Positions 34,568-41,971 of a stretch of DNA of 64,000 nt are shown here, piece after piece (positions within the stretch are counted from its first letter, which is position 1; the number at the start of each line of letters is the position of its first letter). This DNA is from Methanoculleus sp. 7T (lineage in GTDB: Archaea > Halobacteriota > Methanomicrobia > Methanomicrobiales > Methanoculleaceae): assembly GCF_023195915.1 (NCBI RefSeq), contig NZ_JALPRP010000001.1, forward strand, positions 1,612,001-1,676,000. Direction: 5' to 3'. Both the position numbers and the translations under genes were made by a program. The notes below the pieces were generated by a model that saw nothing but the letters and a program-made list of their open reading frames with translations, had not been told where the DNA came from and ran no database searches.

Positions 34568-35487
34568 ACCTCCGGAGTCATGGAACTGATCAGAATGACG
34601 AACATCATGCTCCCGAACGGCACGATCAGGTAGATGATGATGTAGAGGAAGAACGGGTTCGCATCGCCCGAGAGGATCGTCATCACCGACTGCAGGATGA
34701 TCAAAAAGAGCATACCGGCAACCATCGCGGTGACGTAAGCCTCAGCGATCAGCCCGAGCGTCTCAAGGAACGTCTTCTGCTGTTGGTTGTTCTCAAGCGC
34801 ATACTGGTGAGCCTTGGTGCGGAAGTACTCGGTGAGGTTGCTCCCGCTGGAGATGCTCGCAACGGATCCCTGCAGGAACTCCCGCATCCGTTCGCTCGGC
34901 GTCGCCTGCGAGACCGTCCGCAGGGCTTCGAGGAGGTCCTTCCCGAAGAAGTCGGTCTCACGGGAGACGTAGCGCGCCTCGACGGCGCTCTCGCCGTAGA
35001 TCTTGCTCTGGCCGAGCAGCCGGAAAACCTCGTCGGGGGTGATCCCGGCCGAGGACATCGCGGTGACGTAGTTGATGGCGTAGGGCAGGGTGGCGTCGAT
35101 GTTCCGGCGTCGCTCTCCTGCCCGTATGCCGGGGTAGAGAAGGAAGATCAGGTAGGATATGCCCCCGAAGATCAGGAGCGAGAGGACCGTGATGATGATG
35201 GTGCCGAGCAGGAGTTTGTAGTCGTTTAGCGCGTAGAAGAACTCCGGGACCGCTCCTCGGTAGGTGATCATCTCGGGAATCCGCAGGAGGTAGGTGAAGA
35301 GCCCGATGAGCATGGCGGCGACCAGCCCCACGCCGACCGAAGAGACGTAGGCCGTCGCAAGGTAGGCCTCAAACGGCGTGTTCATCCGCGCCCCCACGAG
35401 GTCGTTTCTAAGGCTGACGTAGTCTCCCCGTTTCTCCTTCAGGCCGCGGCCGATCAGGTTGAAACAGAACCGTTCGTAACTGTTCAT
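34564..35487 (-). CDS. Type II/IV secretion membrane protein (TadB/FlaJ-like)
   Basis: 307 residues with hydrophobic helices near 45-65, 95-120, 250-270 and 275-300 around a T2SS F domain (LPYAINYVTAMSSAGITPDEVF and a FLQGSVASISSGSNLTEYF stretch). Two such platform proteins in tandem is typical of Tad-like systems. It overlaps the ATPase gene upstream by four bases and the second platform gene downstream by four. Confidence 0.85.
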   Translation of the reverse strand: MNSYERFCFNLIGRGLKEKRGDYVSLRNDLVGARMNTPFEAYLATAYVSSVGVGLVAAMLIGLFTYLLRIPEMITYRGAVPEFFYALNDYKLLLGTIIITVLSLLIFGGISYLIFLLYPGIRAGERRRNIDATLPYAINYVTAMSSAGITPDEVFRLLGQSKIYGESAVEARYVSRETDFFGKDLLEALRTVSQATPSERMREFLQGSVASISSGSNLTEYFRTKAHQYALENNQQQKTFLETLGLIAEAYVTAMVAGMLFLIILQSVMTILSGDANPFFLYIIIYLIVPFGSMMFVILISSMTPEV

Positions 35488-37898
35488 GCGGAACCACCTT
35501 CCCCGTAGAGATCGGCACGCACACGCTGGACGACCGTCTCCGGGTCCCGGAAGTAAGAGACCAGGATCTTGCTCACGTCACGGAAGTAGCGGATCTTCTT
35601 GATGCGCATCCACTCAAGCACTTCCTGGCGCCGTTTCAGTTCTTCCTGCATCCGCTCCTCGCTCCATCCCCGGTCCTCCATGATCTGCTCAAGGATGTAG
35701 GACTTCCCGGAGTAACGGATCTCGTCGGTTGCAGGGTGCCACCGGAAGACCTCGTTCGTGATCAACTCGTTTGTCCGGGGGTCGATATCCAAGATCTCGA
35801 TGAGCTGCTTGTTCCGCCGGATCCGCTGGCCGCCCACCCGGGCCTGCACCTGGATGGACATCAGGGAGAGCGCCGAGAGCATGTTCCTCGGCACGTTGAT
35901 CGGCGGGTTCTCCAGACGGTGAACGGCGCTCGCCACCGAGTCGGCGTGCATCGTCGCGTACGTGACGTGCCCGGTGCTCATCGCCTGGAAGAGGGTCAGG
36001 GCCTCGCGGCCACGGACCTCGCCGACCAGGATGTACTCGGGACGCTGCCGGAGAGCGGCACGCAGGAGTTCGTACATATCGATCTCGCCCCGCCCGTCCT
36101 GCGAGAACGAGTCTCGGGTGATGCTCGGGATCCAGTTCGGGTGAGGGAGTTTCAACTCACGGGTATCTTCAAGCGTCACGATCTTAGCGAGCGGCGGGAT
36201 GAAGAGCGATATGGCGTTCAAGGTCGTCGTCTTCCCCGACGCCGTTCCGCCGGCGAATATGCAGGACTTGGCGTTCTCGACCGCAAGCCAGAGGAAGGCG
36301 ATCCCGAGCGGCGAGAAGGTGTGCCACTCGATGAGGTCCGTCGGCGTGATCGGCTCCTCGCGGAACTTCCGGATCGTGAACGTCGAGCCGTGAGCGGTCA
36401 CCTCCGACCCGAGCGTCATCTGGATACGCGACCCGTCGCTCATCGTGGCGTCCAGCATCGGTTCTGCGATGGAGATGTATTTTCCGGCCCGCTGCGCGAG
36501 TTTCGTGACGAACGAGTCAAGCTCCACGTGGTTCTGGTAGACGAGGCTCGTCTTCATCGACTCGTAGGTCGTGTGGTAGACGAAGATCGCGCTTCCTACG
36601 CCGTCGCAGGAGATATCCTCGATGTATTTGTCGTGCATCACCGGGTCGATCAGCCCGTCGCCGAGGAACTCCTTCTCCACATGGTAGAGGATCTTCTCCC
36701 GCCCGACCGGCTCGATGCGGATCCCGTAATCGGCGATGATGGTGTTCGCCGAGTCGCGGAGCGCCTTCCTTGCTTCGTCGCGGTTGAGGTCCCGCGTGGT
36801 GATGTTGAGCGTCTCAAAGAGGCGCTCCTTGATCTCTCCGAAGAGTTCCTGCTCGCCGGGGGTGAGCACGGGTTCGAGGACGTGGTAGACGTACTCGTGC
36901 GTCGTGCCGTCGTAGGTCACCCGGACGTAGGCATACGGCTCGTTCACCGGGTAGAGTTCGATCTCCTCAAGTCCCGGCGAAGGCCGCCTCGAGAGGTCGA
37001 CGAGCGGCCCGTGGATGGCGGGGTTGTACTCCTCGATAACCTCCCCGACCTTCGGGAGTTGGAACTTCTTCAGGAACCCGAACCGAGGCTCGGGGACCTC
37101 TTCGGCCGGGACCGCCGCGCTCGCCGCGGCTGCGGCAAGCGAGGCGGAGGAGAAGGCCTTGGAGAAGAGGTCGTCGAACTCGGATACGACCCGGGCGTTA
37201 TCGACGAAATCAAAATGGTGTTCGTTACGGTTGATATTCAGTTCCTCGACTGTGAACGTCGCGCTCTTCGGGAGGATCAGGTCGGCCAGATTCCCGAGGT
37301 CCTCGACGGATACCACTCCGGAAGAGAGGTCCTCGGAGGGTTCGGGTTCGTCGACCGCCGCGACCACGGACCCCTCGGAGGTTTTCGGCGGGTGAGTCTC
37401 CGCCTCCCGCCACCCCTTCATCCGGTTGAGGAGACCGAAGGTATCGTGGTGCGCCGGCGGGGAGGCCGCCGGTGCGGCCATACTCCTCTCCTCCCCCGCG
37501 TCCGCCTCGCTCTTCTCGATCCGGTCGAGGAGCGCCCTGACGGGGTCCTCATCTTCGGATGCGCGCCGGCTCCCGGCGTTCCCGGACCGGATCACCGAGT
37601 CGATGAGCGAACGGATACCCGCTCTCTTCTGCGGCGCCGGTTCGGAGGACGACTCGGGTTTTATCTCATCCATCCCGCCGAACCCGGGTTCATCGGTCTC
37701 CGGAGCCTCTATTTGGACCTCTTCTGCAGCCCCTATTTGGACCTCTCCCGCATCGGGCAGGTCCTCCGGCGGTATCGGTTCGAGGCCTGCAGGCGTCGTC
37801 ACGGCATCCCCGTAGCCGCCCTCCGGTTTCCCGGATTGTGCGAGAAGATTTCTGACCGTTGCTATCAATTCACGTTCTTCATCTTCATCTGTTCTCAT
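35484..37898 (-). CDS. Type II/IV secretion system ATPase with long acidic N-terminal region
   Basis: About 804 residues from the ATG at 37898; a TTG at 37919 is a less likely start. The C-terminal half is a GspE/TadA/VirB11-type ATPase with Walker A GGTASGKTTTLNA (about residue 550), the LEDTREL Asp box, Walker B YILVGEVRGREAL and HADSVASAVHRLEN. Before it is an N1 domain. The first 250 residues are acidic, low-complexity and rich in Pro, Ser and Glu, far longer than in most relatives. It would power pilus assembly. Confidence 0.9.
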   Translation of the reverse strand: MRTDEDEERELIATVRNLLAQSGKPEGGYGDAVTTPAGLEPIPPEDLPDAGEVQIGAAEEVQIEAPETDEPGFGGMDEIKPESSSEPAPQKRAGIRSLIDSVIRSGNAGSRRASEDEDPVRALLDRIEKSEADAGEERSMAAPAASPPAHHDTFGLLNRMKGWREAETHPPKTSEGSVVAAVDEPEPSEDLSSGVVSVEDLGNLADLILPKSATFTVEELNINRNEHHFDFVDNARVVSEFDDLFSKAFSSASLAAAAASAAVPAEEVPEPRFGFLKKFQLPKVGEVIEEYNPAIHGPLVDLSRRPSPGLEEIELYPVNEPYAYVRVTYDGTTHEYVYHVLEPVLTPGEQELFGEIKERLFETLNITTRDLNRDEARKALRDSANTIIADYGIRIEPVGREKILYHVEKEFLGDGLIDPVMHDKYIEDISCDGVGSAIFVYHTTYESMKTSLVYQNHVELDSFVTKLAQRAGKYISIAEPMLDATMSDGSRIQMTLGSEVTAHGSTFTIRKFREEPITPTDLIEWHTFSPLGIAFLWLAVENAKSCIFAGGTASGKTTTLNAISLFIPPLAKIVTLEDTRELKLPHPNWIPSITRDSFSQDGRGEIDMYELLRAALRQRPEYILVGEVRGREALTLFQAMSTGHVTYATMHADSVASAVHRLENPPINVPRNMLSALSLMSIQVQARVGGQRIRRNKQLIEILDIDPRTNELITNEVFRWHPATDEIRYSGKSYILEQIMEDRGWSEERMQEELKRRQEVLEWMRIKKIRYFRDVSKILVSYFRDPETVVQRVRADLYGEGGSA
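37709..37746. repeat. 24-base direct repeat in the ATPase N-terminal region
   Basis: ctatttggacctct occurs at 37709 and again at 37733. It encodes the protein repeat EVQI in the acidic region, suggesting local expansion. Confidence 0.7.
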
Positions 37899-38523
37899 CC
37901 TCTGTGCCCCCAATATCAACGCACGTTTCTACCTGAGGTTCATGGAATTCGACGATGCATCGTGTTCGCTCTCCGTTCCGATCCGAGACCACGCACATGT
38001 AGCGCCCGTTCAGCAGCCGGAAACAGACCCTCCCTGCGGAATCCGTCACGTCGCTCGTGATGACGAGTTTTCCTTTCCGGATCGAGACGTGGGCTCCGGC
38101 AAGAGGGGCCCGGCCGTCGCGGACGGTCAGACAGAGCACCCCCACCCGCTGGCGGGTCGGGGCGCCGATGGTCGGGATATCGAGAGAACCGTTCTTCTTG
38201 AGATGGCATTTCTCGAAGACCCGGCACCGTGCCGTCAGCGCGTCGACGATCGGCTGTGCCACAAGGAAGAACTCGAACTCTTCACTCCCGGTCAGGTGCA
38301 GGACCGCTGAATCTCCAAAGAGCGTCCCTTTCTCATCGACAAATATGGCGCCGTCCGGTTCGCCTCCGGAGAGAACCAGGAAAAACGTATGCGTCTTTTC
38401 TTTTGAGACCCCTATTCCGGTCAAGGAACGGACACTGCTGTAGTGCAGCAGCTCGCCGAGAGTGAAGCACCCCTCGTGCGTCGACTGGCGAAGGATCTCA
38501 GCCATAAGGTCGTTTATGTCCAT
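37885..38523 (-). CDS. Unknown protein with C-terminal carboxypeptidase-regulatory-like domain
   Basis: 212 residues from an ATG at 38523 (MDINDLMAEILRQ). The first 110 residues (EGCFTLGELLHYSSVRSL; GGEPDGAIFVDEKGTLFG) resemble a small sensory or roadblock-like fold but no family is firm. Residues about 130-205 form a beta-sandwich repeat (LTVRDGRAPLAGAHVSIRKG, TDSAGRVCFRLLNGRY), typical of carboxypeptidase regulatory-like domains. No signal peptide is visible, so it may stay in the cytoplasm. It overlaps the secretion ATPase by 14 bases and heads the operon. Confidence 0.65.
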   Translation of the reverse strand: MDINDLMAEILRQSTHEGCFTLGELLHYSSVRSLTGIGVSKEKTHTFFLVLSGGEPDGAIFVDEKGTLFGDSAVLHLTGSEEFEFFLVAQPIVDALTARCRVFEKCHLKKNGSLDIPTIGAPTRQRVGVLCLTVRDGRAPLAGAHVSIRKGKLVITSDVTDSAGRVCFRLLNGRYMCVVSDRNGERTRCIVEFHEPQVETCVDIGGTEDENR

Positions 38524-38836
38524 GGATATCTTCAGGTATGGTATTTTCGTGGTTTCTGTGCCAGAACAGGGGATATCTACCCCTACCACAATATACCACA
38601 TCAGTATGCTATTATTAATAGATTGTGATAATCAAACTCGATTCTGAAGGACTTTCCAATGAAAGTGCCGGATTCGGGAACCGGAAGAAGATCGTCCACA
38701 ACAGCGATCGCCGACAAGCCGCCGAAGGGGCCGGAGGCGGTTTCCCCTGCCCGGAGGGCGCGTCGGAGCGAGAAGAACTTTATGCGAAGAGAGATCGCCA
38801 GAAATAAAATATAAAAGATGGATAAACTACTGTCCC
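38524..38836. other. Divergent promoter region of the pilus operon and prepilin peptidase
   Basis: 313 bases, AT-richer than the surroundings, with no gene. The right end carries a strong TATA box for the peptidase. For the minus-strand operon a candidate TATA, ggtatattgtgg on the minus strand, lies near 38588-38599. Confidence 0.5.
38806..38818 (+). promoter_or_regulatory. TATA box for the prepilin peptidase gene
   Basis: aaaatataaaag preceded by an A-rich stretch, 19-31 bases before the ATG, so the mRNA is probably leaderless. Confidence 0.6.
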
Positions 38837-39640
38837 ATGATTCTTCCGCCCGTGATCGCCGTCCCGCTCATGCTTGCAGCGGTTGCGATAGGAGTCACGC
38901 TCGTCTACGCCTCAATCCTTGACGCAAGGGAGCGCCGGGTACCTCACAGGACCTGGCGTCCCGCGCTCGCACTCGCGGTTCCGGCGGCCGTCTGGGTATA
39001 CGGGCTGACCCTTCTCGCGGATTGGCGGATGACGGCAGGATACCTCATTCTGGTCGCTGTCTTCTGCGGATTTTTTTACTTCTTCCAGGCCGCAAACCTC
39101 TTTGGGGGAGCGGATGCGTATGCTCTCATCATCATCACCGCATGCATCCCGTTCTTCCCCATCGAACCATACTTCGGTACCCCGCCTCTCGGGTTCTTCC
39201 CCTTCACCGTGCTCACGAACGCCGTACTCATCAACATCATAGCACCGGTCGCAATACTCGCGAAGAACCTGCTCCAGGGAAACCGGGCTCCGCTACCCTG
39301 CCTTTTCCTCGGCTTCCCCGTTGACGGAAACAAGATCCAGAACGAATTCGGTTTTGTCATGGAAGATATCGAAGAGCAGGACGGCCGGCTCGTCAGGCAG
39401 TTCGTCGGCTTTACCGAGTCGCTTCGGCGCATGGTGCGGGGAGAGAGAAGGGTATACACAAAGAACCTCAGACTGCACCCCGAAGACTACCAAAGCGAAC
39501 TTGCACTCTATCGGAAGGCCGGCAGGGTCTGGATATCCTACGGCATTCCGTTCATCATACCGATCACGGCGGGATTCCTGACTGCACTGTTCATGGGTGA
39601 CATACTCTTTGTAATCATGAAGACTCTCGCAGGAATGTGA
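38837..39640 (+). CDS. A24-family prepilin/preflagellin peptidase
   Basis: 267 residues with hydrophobic segments at about 5-27, 42-63, 70-90, 95-120, 130-150 and 235-260. The two catalytic aspartates of this GxGD aspartyl protease family are placed as expected: LDARERRVPHR after the first helix and FGGADAYALI in the fourth. The long cytoplasmic segment before the last helix is as in archaeal FlaK/EppA-like enzymes. It cleaves class III signal peptides of pilins. No pilin gene lies in this window. Confidence 0.85.
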   Translation: MILPPVIAVPLMLAAVAIGVTLVYASILDARERRVPHRTWRPALALAVPAAVWVYGLTLLADWRMTAGYLILVAVFCGFFYFFQAANLFGGADAYALIIITACIPFFPIEPYFGTPPLGFFPFTVLTNAVLINIIAPVAILAKNLLQGNRAPLPCLFLGFPVDGNKIQNEFGFVMEDIEEQDGRLVRQFVGFTESLRRMVRGERRVYTKNLRLHPEDYQSELALYRKAGRVWISYGIPFIIPITAGFLTALFMGDILFVIMKTLAGM

Positions 39641-39646
39641 ACCGAT

Positions 39647-40012
39647 ATGGAGATACAATTCAAGAACGGATTGGTGCCTGTCATCGTGCAGGATAAGCGA
39701 ACGCGTGAGGTGCTGATGCTTGCCTACGCAAACGCTGAGGCGCTGGACCTCACCAAGAGCACCGGATACGCACACTACTACAGCAGGAGCAGACAGAAAC
39801 TCTGGAAGAAGGGAGAGGAGAGCGGGCATGTCCAGCGGGTCTGCCGGATACTCGTCGACTGCGACGCGGATGCGATCCTCTACGAGGTCGAACAGGTCGG
39901 CGCGGCCTGCCACACCGGCCATGCCTCGTGTTTCTACCGAACGGTCGAAGGCGAGGAGATCGCCGGATTGGTCTTTGATCCGGAGAAGGTATACGCTAAT
40001 AAGGGTGAATGA
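39647..40012 (+). CDS. hisI: Phosphoribosyl-AMP cyclohydrolase
   Basis: 121 residues. Third step of histidine synthesis, opening the purine ring of PR-AMP. Diagnostic motifs are [28 protein letters not shown] and the zinc ligands in [11 protein letters not shown] and [11 protein letters not shown]. It is a stand-alone HisI, with the HisE activity elsewhere, which is usual for methanogens. Confidence 0.95.
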   Translation: MEIQFKNGLVPVIVQDKRTREVLMLAYANAEALDLTKSTGYAHYYSRSRQKLWKKGEESGHVQRVCRILVDCDADAILYEVEQVGAACHTGHASCFYRTVEGEEIAGLVFDPEKVYANKGE

Positions 40013-40035
40013 CCTCAGTAATATGGTGATTTTTT

Positions 40036-41928
40036 ATGAAAATTGTACCCGATACCAGCGTCGTTATAGACGGACGCATAACATCGATGATAAAGGCCGG
40101 GGAATATAAGGGCGCAACAATAATCATACCGGAAGCCGTCGTCGCCGAACTGGAGGCACAGGCGAATCAGGGGCGGGAGATAGGGTTTTCCGGTCTGACC
40201 GAACTCCAGGAACTCTTCCGAATGTCGGAGGAGAATATTATTGAGCTCCAGTTCGCCGGGGACCGCCCGAGCCTCGACCAAGTGAAACTCTCGAGCGGTG
40301 GCGAGATCGACGCCCTGATCAGAAACGTCGCCCTTCAGTACGACGCCAGGTTCATCACGAGCGACCTCGTGCAGGCTGAGGTGGCAAAGGCGAAAGGGCT
40401 TGACGTCACCTACTTAAAACCGCAGATAGGCGACTTCTCGCCGCTCTCGATCGACCAGTTCTTCGATGAGGAGACGATCGCGATCACCCTCAAAGAGCGG
40501 GCCCCGCCGATGGCGAAGATCGGAAAACTCCGGGATGTCCGGCTGGTCACCCTCCGCGATGCGCCGATGACCGAGTATGAACTCCGGTCCATGGCGCAGG
40601 AACTCCTCGAACGGGCGAAGCGCGACCCCGACGGTTTCATCGAACTCGAACGGCGCGGGATCACGGTCGTCCAGATCGGGTCGCTCCGGATATCGATCGC
40701 ACGCCGGCCGTTCTCGGACGGGATGGAGATCACGGTGGTGCGGCCGCTCGTGGACCTTGCGCTCGACGACTACGGCATGGCGCCTGAGATCAAGAAGCGG
40801 ATCCTCGGGAACCGCCGCGGCGTCCTGATCGCAGGGCCTCCGGGGGCGGGGAAGACCACGCTCGCCCAGAGCCTCGCGACGTTCCTTGCCGACCACGATT
40901 TCATCGTGAAGACGATGGAGGCACCGCGGGACCTGCAGGTGCCCGACCACATCACCCAGTACACGGCGCTTGAGGGCAGCATGGCGAACACCGCCGAGGC
41001 CCTCCTGCTCGTCCGGCCCGACTACGTCATCTTCGACGAACTCCGGAAGAACGAGGACTTCGGCGTCTATGCCGATATGCGCCTCGCCGGAATGGGCATG
41101 GTCGGGGTGGTGCACGCTATGGAGGTGCACGACTGCCTCCAGCGCTTCTGCGACCGTGTGGACTACAGCGTCCTGCCGCAGATCATCAACACCATCATCT
41201 ACGTTGTTCAGGGCGAGATCGCAAAGATCTACGACCTTGAGCTGACCGTCAAGGCGCCGGAGGGTATGCCCGGCGATGCGCATGTCCGCCCGGTGATTGT
41301 CGTCCGCGAACACACCCGGCGGGAGCCCGAGATCGAGATCTTCCGCTACGAGGGGGAGACCCTGGTGATGCCGCTCCGGAAGAGCATCGAGGAGCCGGAG
41401 CAGCCGGTCGCCGCTCCTGCGGCGCAGGCCGTCGCACCAGCACCGGAACCTGAGGAGAACGTCTCGTGGAAGGTTGCCGAGAAGGAGGTCCAGCGGGAGA
41501 TCGGGCGGTACACGAGCGGTCCGGTCGAGGTCCGCATCATCAACGACAACAAGGCCGTCGTCTACATCGAGGACAAGGACGTCCCGGCGGCGATCGGGAA
41601 GGGCGGCAAGAACGTCTCTGCGATCGTGAACAAACTCGGTATCGGGATCGACATCAGACCGAGGAGCGAGCTTGAGGCGCGCAAACCCGTCGAGGAGGAG
41701 ATGCAGCTTGCCGGCGGCATCAGGATCCGCCTCGACCGGAAGCAACTGACCATCATCTCTCCGGAGAACAAGGGCAAGATCGTCGACGTCTTCGCCGGCA
41801 AGGAGTACCTCTTCACGGCTACGGTGAACGAGGAGGGCGATATCCTTCTCGCCAAGAACAGCACGATCGCCCAGGAGATGATCAAGCGCTACAACGAGGG
41901 TGAGACGATCCGGCTGCGTCCGGTGTGA
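40036..41928 (+). CDS. PIN domain-ATPase-KH protein
   Basis: 630 residues of a protein family nearly universal in archaea. Order: PIN ribonuclease-like domain (1-130, KIVPDTSVVIDGRITSM and the acid residues in FITSDLVQAEVAK), secretion-type ATPase domain (about 255-420, GPPGAGKTTLAQSLA and YVIFDELRKNEDF), a linker with Ala and Pro, and a KH RNA-binding domain (about 500-565, AVVYIEDKDVPAAIGKGG). It is likely to act on RNA, possibly in rRNA or mRNA turnover; the mechanism is unknown. Confidence 0.92.
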   Translation: MKIVPDTSVVIDGRITSMIKAGEYKGATIIIPEAVVAELEAQANQGREIGFSGLTELQELFRMSEENIIELQFAGDRPSLDQVKLSSGGEIDALIRNVALQYDARFITSDLVQAEVAKAKGLDVTYLKPQIGDFSPLSIDQFFDEETIAITLKERAPPMAKIGKLRDVRLVTLRDAPMTEYELRSMAQELLERAKRDPDGFIELERRGITVVQIGSLRISIARRPFSDGMEITVVRPLVDLALDDYGMAPEIKKRILGNRRGVLIAGPPGAGKTTLAQSLATFLADHDFIVKTMEAPRDLQVPDHITQYTALEGSMANTAEALLLVRPDYVIFDELRKNEDFGVYADMRLAGMGMVGVVHAMEVHDCLQRFCDRVDYSVLPQIINTIIYVVQGEIAKIYDLELTVKAPEGMPGDAHVRPVIVVREHTRREPEIEIFRYEGETLVMPLRKSIEEPEQPVAAPAAQAVAPAPEPEENVSWKVAEKEVQREIGRYTSGPVEVRIINDNKAVVYIEDKDVPAAIGKGGKNVSAIVNKLGIGIDIRPRSELEARKPVEEEMQLAGGIRIRLDRKQLTIISPENKGKIVDVFAGKEYLFTATVNEEGDILLAKNSTIAQEMIKRYNEGETIRLRPV

Positions 41929-41971
41929 GGTCGGCAGGCAATATGAGGGTACCAGTATTTGGAGGCGTAGA

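Noticed and set aside
33086-34633. Plus-strand open frame of about 515 codons across the gap and the TadC-like gene
   Set aside because: Its second half is the antisense of a clear membrane protein gene and its first half is low-complexity Pro/Arg/Gly sequence.
35736-38060. Plus-strand open frame of about 774 codons opposite the secretion ATPase
   Set aside because: An antisense shadow of a well-supported ATPase; residues are dominated by Arg, Asp and Val with no motif.
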